DNA of 12,650 bases, from the NCBI GenBank assembly GCA_964415185.1, contig CAYPZI010000084.1, forward strand, positions 1 through 12,650. The letters run 5' to 3'. Under the pieces are notes generated by a model. It ran no database searches, was not told where the DNA came from, and saw only the letters and a list, made by a program, of their open reading frames with translations. Position 1 is the stretch's first letter. Every line of letters begins with the position of its first letter. Both the position numbers and the translations under genes were made by a program. Shown in pieces: positions 5,848 to 12,650 of the stretch. This DNA is from CAYVBJ01 sp964415185 (GTDB taxonomy: Bacteria > Bacteroidota > Rhodothermia > Balneolales > Balneolaceae).

Positions 5848-8325
5848 ATGGCTAGCGAAAAAATAATTCCAATTACGATTGAAGACGAAATGCAGTCTTC
5901 CTACATCGACTATTCTATGTCTGTAATTGTCTCAAGGGCACTGCCTGACGTGAGGGACGGCCTTAAGCCTGTCCACCGCAGGGTGTTGTACGGCATGAGT
6001 GATCTTGGAATGCTACACAACAGGAATTACAAAAAAAGTGCCCGGATTGTCGGTGAAGTTTTAGGTAAATATCATCCCCATGGTGATTCTGCTGTTTATG
6101 ATACAATCGTGAGGATGGTGCAGGATTTCTCCCTGCGATATCCGTTGATTGACGGCCAGGGAAATTTTGGCTCCGTTGACGGCGACTCAGCAGCGGCGAT
6201 GCGATACACAGAAGTAAGAATGCAGCGTATAGCTGAAGAGATGTTGACTGACCTCAACAAAAATACCGTTGATTATCAGGATAACTTTGATGATACGCTG
6301 ACGGAGCCTACTGTTTTGCCATCCATGCTTCCGAATTTACTTCTCAACGGATCCTCCGGTATTGCTGTCGGCATGGCAACCAATATGCCTCCGCATAACA
6401 TCAAGGAAGTCATCGATGGCATATCAGCTTATATTGATGACACCGAGATTTCTACTAAAGAACTCATGGAGCATATAAAAGCACCTGATTTTCCGACAGG
6501 TGGCATAATTTATGGCTATGAAGGTGTTAAAGATGCCTATGAAACCGGACGCGGAAAAATCACCATGCGGGCAAGAGCCAACGTAGAAGAACTCAGAAAT
6601 AACCGGGAACAAATTATTGTCACTGAAATTCCCTACCAGGTCAATAAGGCGACACTAATTGAAAAAATTGCTGAACTGGTCAATACGGAAAAAATTACCG
6701 AGATTTCTGAAATAAGGGATGAATCTGACCGTGATGGAATGAGAATCGTAATTATTCTGAAAAGAGGATCAAACGCCGGTGTGGTTTTAAACCAGCTCTA
6801 TAAATATACCCAGATGCAGCAAACATTTGGTGTCATTAATCTGGCCCTTGTGCAAGGCCGTCCCAGGGTAATGGGGCTGAAAGAGTTAATTCAGCATTTC
6901 ATAGAGCACCGAATAGAAGTAATCATCAGGCGTACTATCTATGATCTCGATCAAGCTGAAGCACGTGCTCATATTCTGGAAGGTTTAAAAATTGCACTTG
7001 ACAACCTTGATGAAGTGATCAAGACTATTCGGGCAGCCAATAGCCCTCAAGAGGCTAATCATGAATTGAGAAGAAAATTTGCATTAACTGATCTGCAGGC
7101 AAAAGCAATTCTCGATATGCGCTTGCAAAAACTCACAGGCCTTGAACGAGAAAAGATCGATACTGAGTACAAGGAAATCGTTGACAAAATTGCCGAATTC
7201 AGAAGGATTCTTTCTGACAGGAATGAGCAAAACGAAATCATTAAGAATGAGCTTGCCGACCTGAAAGACCGCTATGGCGATGAGAGAAGAACTCAGATTG
7301 TCTATTCGGCTGATGATTTTAATATCGAAGATATGATTGCCGATGAAGATGTTGTGGTAACGATTTCGAATAAAGGCTTTATCAAAAGAATGCCTGTCAG
7401 CGGATACCGAAGGCAACGCAGGGGAGGCAAAGGTATGAAAGGCACAACGACCAAGGATGACGAATATGTAGAGCATCTTTTTGTGGCCACGAATCATAAC
7501 TATATCCTGTTTTTCACTGAAAACGGTAAATGTTACTGGTTACGGGTATACGAAATACCTGAAGGCTCAAGGTTATCCCGCGGCCGTGCTATTGTAAACC
7601 TGATTGATATTGAAAAGGATGACAGTATAAAAACATTTGTACCCGTAAAAACCCTTGAAGATGAGGATTATATTAATAATCACTTTATAATCATGGCTAC
7701 GAAAAAAGGCCTTGTAAAGAAAACAATACTTGAAGCTTACAGCAGGCCAAGACGCGATGGTATTATAGCAATTAATATTAAAGATAAAGATAAATTGCTT
7801 GGAGCTGCATTAACTGACGGAGACAGTACCATTATTCTTGGAAATAAAAACGGCCGGGCCATCAGGTTTAGCGAAGATGAAGTGAGAGACATGGGCCGTA
7901 ATACGTCGGGTGTGCGCGGTATGAGACTCTCAAAAGATGATGAACTTGTGGATATGGTTGTCATCAAAAATACCCATGAAGCAACCGTTCTTGCTATTTC
8001 TGAAAAAGGTTTCGGTAAACGATCCCTGGTTGATGATTACAGGGAACAAAGCCGCGGTGGCAAAGGAGTAATCACCATGAAAATCACACCTAAAACCGGC
8101 AAGTTGATAGCTCTGAAAGAAGTCTCCGACAATGATGACCTGATGATTATTACTGAACAAGGCAAGGTGATTCGGATGCAATGCAAGGGAATACGGACGA
8201 TGGGAAGAAATACCCAGGGTGTCAGAATTATGAGGCTGGATGACGAAGGAAAAATAGCCGCCATCACAAGAGTTGTTAATGAGGATGATGAGGAGTCTGA
8301 CTCTACTGCAATTGTTGTAGAATAA
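5848..8325 (+). CDS. gyrA: DNA gyrase subunit A
   Basis: The breakage-reunion subunit, which cuts and rejoins both DNA strands. The 825 residues contain the winged-helix/tower core (1 to about 490) with the catalytic tyrosine Y120 in A-A-A-M-R-Y-T-E-V-R-M. The quinolone-determining region is Y-H-P-H-G-D-S-A-V-Y-D. Serine 81 and aspartate 85, equivalent to E. coli S83 and D87, are both the sensitive-type residues. The C-terminal beta-pinwheel begins near 500 and carries the gyrase-specific GyrA-box Q-R-R-G-G-K-G at 523-529, which separates GyrA from ParC. A related Q-S-R-G-G-K-G at 734-740 marks a later blade. The end is acidic (E-D-D-E-E-S-D), as in many GyrA tails. It starts at the ATG 42 bases after gyrB with no promoter between, so the two are probably co-transcribed. 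It ends 10 bases from the convergent WYL gene. Confidence 0.97.
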   Translation: MASEKIIPITIEDEMQSSYIDYSMSVIVSRALPDVRDGLKPVHRRVLYGMSDLGMLHNRNYKKSARIVGEVLGKYHPHGDSAVYDTIVRMVQDFSLRYPLIDGQGNFGSVDGDSAAAMRYTEVRMQRIAEEMLTDLNKNTVDYQDNFDDTLTEPTVLPSMLPNLLLNGSSGIAVGMATNMPPHNIKEVIDGISAYIDDTEISTKELMEHIKAPDFPTGGIIYGYEGVKDAYETGRGKITMRARANVEELRNNREQIIVTEIPYQVNKATLIEKIAELVNTEKITEISEIRDESDRDGMRIVIILKRGSNAGVVLNQLYKYTQMQQTFGVINLALVQGRPRVMGLKELIQHFIEHRIEVIIRRTIYDLDQAEARAHILEGLKIALDNLDEVIKTIRAANSPQEANHELRRKFALTDLQAKAILDMRLQKLTGLEREKIDTEYKEIVDKIAEFRRILSDRNEQNEIIKNELADLKDRYGDERRTQIVYSADDFNIEDMIADEDVVVTISNKGFIKRMPVSGYRRQRRGGKGMKGTTTKDDEYVEHLFVATNHNYILFFTENGKCYWLRVYEIPEGSRLSRGRAIVNLIDIEKDDSIKTFVPVKTLEDEDYINNHFIIMATKKGLVKKTILEAYSRPRRDGIIAINIKDKDKLLGAALTDGDSTIILGNKNGRAIRFSEDEVRDMGRNTSGVRGMRLSKDDELVDMVVIKNTHEATVLAISEKGFGKRSLVDDYREQSRGGKGVITMKITPKTGKLIALKEVSDNDDLMIITEQGKVIRMQCKGIRTMGRNTQGVRIMRLDDEGKIAAITRVVNEDDEESDSTAIVVE

Positions 8326-8335
8326 TATTTCGAAT

Positions 8336-9286
8336 TCAATCATTTATCATTGAAGTTAGCAGGCTCTTTCTTTTGTCTATCAAAACTTTTGGCTTAACTA
8401 TTTTGACGTTATCAGAAAACTGGAGTAGCCATTCATTCAAATAGTCCAAATTGTCGAAGTAAAACTCAGCCCTAAATAAATTAAGTGAAATTTGACTTAA
8501 CTTAATTATTTTTGTCGGGAGATTTGCTTTAAAACGATTAACTGAACTTTCCCCGATATCTGCTATGACCAAATGCTTTTGCCCTTCAGATCGAAAAATA
8601 AGGGCCTCAGCGTTCATTTCCTCTTTAATTACGAATTGTTCGGCTGTTATTTCCAGGTTTTTTATCCTTTCGAGAATAAAATTTCTGATCGACCCCCTTT
8701 TATGCGAATAGCCTATTAAATTCCAGTGATCATGATAATATACGAGAAGACGAGGATCTACTAATCTATTAGTTATATTTGATTCTGATTTACTTTGGTA
8801 CTTAAATTTTAGCGTTTTGCGCATGGATATCGCAGAGCTTATCTGGTACCAGTTTCCACCTTTCCTTTTTTCGGATCCGAAATACATAAATGGATCCACA
8901 ATCATCTTATTTTCAAGGGAACTCATAAAAGCTTTCAGTTCATCCGGCAAAACGTTTTTTATTTTCAATTCAACGCCGGCCGCATCTTCCGAAAGCTCTT
9001 GGTCAACCTGTGATTTAACAAAATTAAGACCTACGAGTATTGTTGCAATCTCTTTAGAAGTGAACATTATGGGAGGAATTTTATAACCCCTCACAACGCC
9101 ATAACCTTCTTCCTCGTCCCAGGTCACCGGAACATTTATTTCGGAAAGAACTTTAAAGTCCCTAAAAATTGTTCGCTTACTAACGCCAAATTTATCTGCA
9201 AGGTCCGTTGCCGTTAATTTGGTTTTTGACTCCTGGAGCATCAATATAATCTTCATTCTGCGTTCGGAGCTTTTCAGTCTGTCCAT
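8336..9286 (-). CDS. WYL-domain transcriptional regulator (HTH_11 type)
   Basis: A 316-residue DNA-binding protein. The N-terminus is a DeoR-like winged helix: R-R-M-K-I-I-L-M-L (9-17), then T-A-T-D-L-A-D-K-F-G-V-S-K-R-T-I-F-R-D (25-43), then a wing ending G-Y-G-V-V-R-G-Y-K-I-P-P. Residues about 145-212 form a WYL domain, D-P-R-L-L-V-Y-Y-H-D-H-W-N-L-I-G-Y, in which the signature W-Y-L is W188-N189-L190, followed by the conserved R-x-F-x-L-E-R-I (201-208). The C-terminal 100 residues resemble the WCX extension. WYL domains bind ligands, in several cases nucleotides or nucleic acid, and regulate stress or defence genes; the target here is unknown. The gene begins 7 bases after the rsmG stop and so is probably co-transcribed with mnmG-rsmG. 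It occupies the place where many genomes have parA. Confidence 0.88.
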   Translation of the reverse strand: MDRLKSSERRMKIILMLQESKTKLTATDLADKFGVSKRTIFRDFKVLSEINVPVTWDEEEGYGVVRGYKIPPIMFTSKEIATILVGLNFVKSQVDQELSEDAAGVELKIKNVLPDELKAFMSSLENKMIVDPFMYFGSEKRKGGNWYQISSAISMRKTLKFKYQSKSESNITNRLVDPRLLVYYHDHWNLIGYSHKRGSIRNFILERIKNLEITAEQFVIKEEMNAEALIFRSEGQKHLVIADIGESSVNRFKANLPTKIIKLSQISLNLFRAEFYFDNLDYLNEWLLQFSDNVKIVKPKVLIDKRKSLLTSMIND

Positions 9287-9293
9287 TCATTTA

Positions 9294-9932
9294 TTATTTA
9301 TATATTTCAAAAATGGCTTTTCCCCGGAAAAATTCTTCATCAAGAAATGAATCAAGCTCGTAAATATTCACCTTTCCAATCTTTACGGCTTTTAATTCCT
9401 TCAAACCTTCATTATAACCTTTATAGAATATATATTTTATATAATCTTTTGCCTCTGTCATTTTAAATAAATCCGCGATTTCAAATGCATGTTTAGTTAC
9501 AAGTACACTATTTTTTTTCGGGCTGAATTCTCCTATAGACATCTGATGTGCAGAACAGTTATTTAATTTTAAATTCCGGATCATCTGCCTAAGCGCGAAA
9601 ATCTTTTTCTGTACCGTATCTACCAAATCTGCAGGTTTATTTTCACCTGCAATTGCCAATGGGATTCCGGGAAGCCCTGCCCCGGTTCCCGCATCTACAA
9701 TGTGTTCTGTATTTTCAAGCAGGCCAAGAGCACTCGGAATCAGGCAATGCTTAAGATGCAAGCGTAGTGTTTCACGTGAAACAGACGGGCCAATCAAATT
9801 TACTCTCTTATTCCACCACAATAATTGTTCACTATATGCTTCGAAAAAACTTTCAAGATCGTTGTATATCTTTTTGAGCCCAAGTACCTGGGCAGAATTC
9901 GGTGTGATAAATTTTATAACTGGCTTTGCCAT
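9294..9932 (-). CDS. rsmG: 16S rRNA (guanine-N7) methyltransferase RsmG (GidB)
   Basis: Cytoplasmic SAM-dependent enzyme that methylates N7 of G527 (E. coli numbering) in 16S rRNA. The 212 residues show the family's N-terminal helix pair ending W-W-N-K-R-V-N-L-I-G (39-48), the H-x-x-H-C-L-I-P-S segment (59-67, in place of H-x-x-D-S), the SAM-binding V-D-A-G-T-G-A-G-L-P-G-I-P-L-A-I (79-94), and V-D-T-V-Q-K-K-I-F-A-L-R (104-115). The C-terminal half is divergent: the usual S-R-A motif appears as T146-K147-H148-A149. The length is normal for the family. A perfect parS site lies in the frame and encodes V51-S52-R53-E54-T55, and a second parS ends on the first base of the start codon. The gene follows mnmG by 17 bases, the classic gidA-gidB pair. 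Confidence 0.93.
   Translation of the reverse strand: MAKPVIKFITPNSAQVLGLKKIYNDLESFFEAYSEQLLWWNKRVNLIGPSVSRETLRLHLKHCLIPSALGLLENTEHIVDAGTGAGLPGIPLAIAGENKPADLVDTVQKKIFALRQMIRNLKLNNCSAHQMSIGEFSPKKNSVLVTKHAFEIADLFKMTEAKDYIKYIFYKGYNEGLKELKAVKIGKVNIYELDSFLDEEFFRGKAIFEIYK
9768..9783. other. parS site 1 (ParB-binding centromere palindrome), inside rsmG
   Basis: A perfect 16-base palindrome TGTTTCACGTGAAACA, identical to the bacterial parS consensus TGTTNCACGTGAAACA known from the ParABS/Spo0J system. It lies within the rsmG coding sequence, covering the last base of codon 50 to codon 55. ParB/Spo0J loads at such sites as a CTP-dependent clamp and recruits SMC, organising the origin region for segregation. 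Confidence 0.92.
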
Positions 9933-9947
9933 GTTTCACGTGAAACG
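9932..9947. other. parS site 2, filling the mnmG-rsmG spacer
   Basis: TGTTTCACGTGAAACG: the inner 14 bases are a perfect palindrome and 15 of 16 positions match the parS consensus. It begins 164 bases from site 1. It takes up 15 of the 17 bases between the mnmG stop and the rsmG start, and its last base on the minus strand is the A of the rsmG ATG. Confidence 0.88.
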
Positions 9948-9949
9948 CA

Positions 9950-11839
9950 TCAGTTTTTCAAATAAACCATCAAAATGGCTAAATCACTTGCTGACACACC
10001 ACTGATCCTACTCGCCTGTCCAAGTGTTTCCGGTTTTATTTTGGATAGTTTATGTTTTCCCTCCGTAGAAAGACTGTTGATTTTACTGTAATCAATTTTA
10101 TTCGGTATTACAGCATTTTCTTTGTTGCTCAGTTCTTTAACCATTTCGAATTCCTTTTCGATATAGCCTGCGTATTTGATCTGAATTTCAGCTTGATCAA
10201 GTACATATTTATTATTTGTGATATTGTACACTTTCTTTTTCAGCTCAGGGTCAGCATCAAGCATATCAAAGAGTTTAACCTGTGGCCTTGGAATAATTGA
10301 ATCGGCTTTAACCGGTTGCGACAGTGGGGTTGTACCCAATTCTATTAGCTTTTCATCCATAATTTCAGGCCTGACTGTATATTCGGATAATAAATCCAGC
10401 AGATTATCCACCTCTTGTTTCTTTTTTTGAAATTTTGAATATCTCTCCTCATTCACAATCCCTTTCCTAAATCCAAGCTCGGTTAGTCGCAGATCGGCAT
10501 TATCCTGCCGCAAGAGTATCCGGTGTTCCGCCCTCGATGTAAACATTCTGTAGGGTTCTTCTGTGCCTTTGTTAATCAGATCATCAATCAAGACACCTAT
10601 ATACGCTTCTGAGCGCTTCAAAATGAGAGATTGAAATCCCTGTACCGATAAGGCTGCATTTATTCCTGCCATTAATCCCTGGCAGGCAGCTTCTTCATAA
10701 CCGGTTGTTCCATTGATCTGTCCGGCAAAATAAAGGCCATTAACAAGTTTTGTTTCTAACGATCTTTTTATTTGATAAGGTGGAAAATAATCGTATTCAA
10801 TAGCATATCCGGGCCTTATCATGGTTACATTTTCAAAACCTGTTATCGCACGCAGAGCCTTATACTGTACATCCTCGGGCAATGACGTTGAAAATCCATT
10901 TAAATACATCTCATATGTATGCCATCCTTCCGGTTCAAGAAATAACTGATGGCTGTCCTTATCGCTAAAGCGATTAATTTTATCTTCAATACTCGGACAG
11001 TATCTTGGTCCTATAGATTTAATACGGCCGGAAAACATTGGACTTCTGTCAAACCCGGTTTTAAGGATCTCGTGCACCTCATTATCAGTATACCCAATCC
11101 AGCAAGTCAGTTGTTCATCAAGAGATGGCAATTTATCGGTCATAAAAGAAAAAGGAACCGGATCCTCATCTCCGTATTGAATTTCAAGGGCATCATAGTT
11201 TACCGTTCTTCCGTCAATTCTTGGAGGCGTGCCTGTTTTTAAACGGCCAACCTCAAATCCAAGCTTTTCCAATGCTGCAGAAATACCTACCGATGCACGC
11301 TCTCCTGATCTGCCACCACCAAAATGGTTTTCTCCAATATGGATTATACCGTTCAAAAAAGTTCCGCTGGTAAGAATCACAGTTTTGGAATAAAACTTTT
11401 GTCCGGTTTGTGTAATTACACCAAGCACTTTTTTACCGTCGGAATCTGTAATCAGATCAGTGACATTATCCTGCCTGAAGAAAAGATTCTCTTTTTGCTC
11501 AAGCTGCTCTCTCATCAGTTTTGAGTACAATCCACGATCACTCTGGCACCGCGGGCTCCACATCGCTGGCCCTTTACTTCTGTTTAAAATTCTGAACTGT
11601 ACACCACTTTGGTCACTTACAATACCACTTAACCCGCCAAGGGCATCAATCTCCCGAACAAGCTGACCTTTTGCAACTCCTCCCATAGCCGGATTGCATG
11701 ACATCTTAGCAATTGCATCCAGGTTCATTGTAATCAATAGTGTTTTTGAACCAAGCTGTGCCGCTGAGCCGGCGGCTTCACTACCCGCGTGACCAGCACC
11801 AACAACAATTACATCATATTCAGGTTGATTATAAGACAT
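9950..11839 (-). CDS. mnmG: tRNA uridine-5-carboxymethylaminomethyl modification enzyme MnmG (GidA)
   Basis: FAD-dependent enzyme that, with the GTPase MnmE, installs the (carboxymethyl)aminomethyl group on U34 of several tRNAs, improving decoding of two-box codons. The 629 residues are full length. Visible are the FAD dinucleotide motif G-A-G-H-A-G (14-19), the GidA signature C-N-P-A-M-G-G-V-A-K-G (48-58, with the redox cysteine C48), R-Y-C-P-S-I-E-D-K containing C281 (the E. coli C277 position), the second signature F-A-G-Q-I-N-G-T-T-G-Y-E-E-A-A from F371, and the C-terminal helical domain with E-x-Y-x-x-K-x-E that binds MnmE and tRNA. It is the first gene of the mnmG-rsmG-WYL operon, divergent from the gene at 12030. 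No strong promoter is recognised in the 190-base gap. Confidence 0.97.
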   Translation of the reverse strand: MSYNQPEYDVIVVGAGHAGSEAAGSAAQLGSKTLLITMNLDAIAKMSCNPAMGGVAKGQLVREIDALGGLSGIVSDQSGVQFRILNRSKGPAMWSPRCQSDRGLYSKLMREQLEQKENLFFRQDNVTDLITDSDGKKVLGVITQTGQKFYSKTVILTSGTFLNGIIHIGENHFGGGRSGERASVGISAALEKLGFEVGRLKTGTPPRIDGRTVNYDALEIQYGDEDPVPFSFMTDKLPSLDEQLTCWIGYTDNEVHEILKTGFDRSPMFSGRIKSIGPRYCPSIEDKINRFSDKDSHQLFLEPEGWHTYEMYLNGFSTSLPEDVQYKALRAITGFENVTMIRPGYAIEYDYFPPYQIKRSLETKLVNGLYFAGQINGTTGYEEAACQGLMAGINAALSVQGFQSLILKRSEAYIGVLIDDLINKGTEEPYRMFTSRAEHRILLRQDNADLRLTELGFRKGIVNEERYSKFQKKKQEVDNLLDLLSEYTVRPEIMDEKLIELGTTPLSQPVKADSIIPRPQVKLFDMLDADPELKKKVYNITNNKYVLDQAEIQIKYAGYIEKEFEMVKELSNKENAVIPNKIDYSKINSLSTEGKHKLSKIKPETLGQASRISGVSASDLAILMVYLKN

Positions 11840-12000
11840 TCTACTAATTTTTTAGTTTTTTAAAAATTCGCGCTATCTAAATTGCTCTGATCAATGAAAA
11901 ATAACAAGCCAATCAAATTACTTTGCAGCATCTAAACTTTTTTTTGAAAATATAAATGTTTCGAACCATATTACAAGCTCAAACAAATCACGATGAATTG

Positions 12001-12008
12001 TAATCTTG
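12001..12008 (+). promoter_or_regulatory. Possible -7 box for the exported propeller gene
   Basis: TAATCTTG matches the Bacteroidota -7 pattern TAnnTTTG at five of six fixed positions and lies 21 bases before the ATG at 12030. No TTTG is found at the expected -33 distance. The rest of the 190-base divergent gap (11840-12029) is AT-rich with no structure I can name. Confidence 0.22.
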
Positions 12009-12029
12009 TTTTTTAATCAACTTAAAATT

Positions 12030-12650
12030 ATGGTAAATCATAAACTCTCATGCCGGATCTTTATTTTAATTGGCATTCTATTTCTATTTGTTCCAATCAA
12101 TCCTGATCTATTTGCACAGGATAGTGACATATCAGAACTTAATATAAATGCTTTAAAATTTAGAAATATTGGTCCAGCTTTTAACGGTGGCAGAATAGCT
12201 GATATTGATTTTCATCCTGAAAACGAAAATACATGGTATGTGGCTGTCGGTTCGGGCGGGGTATGGAAAACAGAAAATGCAGGCACTACCTGGGTCCCTA
12301 TTTTTGACAATCAGTCTTCTTACTCTATCGGTTCCGTAACCGTCGACCCGAATCATCCTTCAATAATATGGGTAGGAACCGGCGAAAATGTAGGTGGCCG
12401 TCATGTAGGATATGGTGATGGAGTGTATAAAAGCATGGATGGCGGTAATACGTGGAATAATATGGGTTTGACGGATTCTGAACATATTTCTACAATAATT
12501 GTACACCCTGAGAATTCCGATATTGTATGGGTATCAGCGCAGGGTCCGCTTTGGAGCAGTGGTGGTGACCGTGGCCTCTATAAAACAACTGATGGTGGAG
12601 AAACATGGAATAAAATACTTGGTGATGACGAATGGGTAGGTGTTACAGAC
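12030..12650 (+). CDS. Exported sortilin/BNR-type beta-propeller protein (3' end cut by window edge)
   Basis: The frame opens at an ATG and stays open for 207 codons to the right edge. Residues 1-29 are a type I signal peptide: a basic start, a hydrophobic core I-F-I-L-I-G-I-L-F-L-F, and likely cleavage after F-A before Q30. The mature part opens F-R-N-I-G-P-A-F-N-G-G-R-I-A-D-I (44-59), typical of large VPS10/sortilin-like BNR-repeat proteins of Bacteroidota. It has two exact Asp-boxes (S/T-x-D-x-G-x-T-W), at S135-W142 and T186-W193, and a degenerate one at T81-W88 with N for D, spaced about 50 residues as propeller blades. Full-length relatives are usually around 1000 residues. The role (sialidase-like hydrolase, binding protein or peptidase-associated propeller) is not known. 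It is divergent from mnmG and probably unrelated to it. Confidence 0.85.
   Translation, partial: MVNHKLSCRIFILIGILFLFVPINPDLFAQDSDISELNINALKFRNIGPAFNGGRIADIDFHPENENTWYVAVGSGGVWKTENAGTTWVPIFDNQSSYSIGSVTVDPNHPSIIWVGTGENVGGRHVGYGDGVYKSMDGGNTWNNMGLTDSEHISTIIVHPENSDIVWVSAQGPLWSSGGDRGLYKTTDGGETWNKILGDDEWVGVTD

Noticed and set aside
6961..6971. GCACGTGC palindrome resembling a parS core
   Set aside because: Only the central CACGTG is shared; the flanking GTTT and AAAC arms required by the parS consensus are missing, and it sits in ordinary gyrA coding sequence.
7084..7497. 137-codon minus-strand frame inside gyrA
   Set aside because: Opposite the GyrA coiled-coil and GyrA-box region; no family pattern and no plausible start context.
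8336..8353. Inverted repeat TCAATCAT/ATCATTGA after gyrA
   Set aside because: AT-rich with a central mismatch, lies in the WYL stop region and is not followed by a T-run, so it is not a convincing terminator.
10404..10412. TTATCCACC, one base from a DnaA box
   Set aside because: A single copy inside mnmG with no cluster and no AT-rich unwinding element; this does not make an origin despite the origin-like gene neighbourhood.

Overview
The window looks like a chromosomal housekeeping region of a low-to-moderate-GC Bacteroidota-type bacterium, most plausibly the Balneolota/Balneolaceae side of that group. The supports are a DUF4295 small protein directly behind ribosomal proteins L28 and L33 (an arrangement known from Bacteroidota), AT-rich leaders with no convincing Shine-Dalgarno sequence in front of nearly every gene, promoter candidates of the Bacteroidota type (TTTG about 19 bases before TAnnTTTG), and a secreted sortilin/BNR-type beta-propeller protein at the right edge. 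The genus is inference; no rRNA marker is present.

Layout from left to right. 1-439 (-) is a MarR-family regulator cut by the left edge, with a small palindrome overlapping a TATAAT box upstream of it. 652-2897 (-) is a compact operon read yqeY, cvpA, tyrS. 3016-3608 (-) is the rpmB-rpmG-DUF4295 operon (L28, L33, DUF4295), closed by a clear intrinsic terminator whose T-run overlaps the promoter candidate of the yqeY operon. 3609-3864 is a divergent promoter region. 3865-8325 (+) is gyrB-gyrA, giving both DNA gyrase subunits from one unit. 8336-11839 (-) is a second operon, mnmG (gidA), rsmG (gidB) and a WYL-domain regulator, convergent with gyrA across only 10 bases. 12030-12650 (+) is the start of a large exported propeller protein, cut by the right edge.

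The most interesting signal is not a gene. Two parS centromere-like palindromes, the ParB-binding sites of ParABS chromosome segregation, lie 164 bases apart in the mnmG-rsmG region. One is an exact 16-base consensus inside the rsmG reading frame. The other fills almost the whole 17-base mnmG-rsmG spacer and ends on the first base of the rsmG start codon. In many bacteria mnmG-rsmG is followed by parA-parB near the origin. Here the following gene is a WYL regulator and no parAB is present, so the sites appear to persist without their usual neighbours. With gyrBA alongside, this suggests an origin-proximal, ParB-loaded domain, although no DnaA-box cluster is visible.

Functionally the genes serve core processes: translation (TyrRS, L28, L33, MnmG tRNA modification, RsmG 16S rRNA methylation) and DNA topology and segregation (gyrase, parS). 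Two local regulators (MarR, WYL) and one exported protein make up the rest. I saw no mobile elements, CRISPR arrays, tRNA or rRNA genes, and no gene-free stretch longer than about 260 bases.
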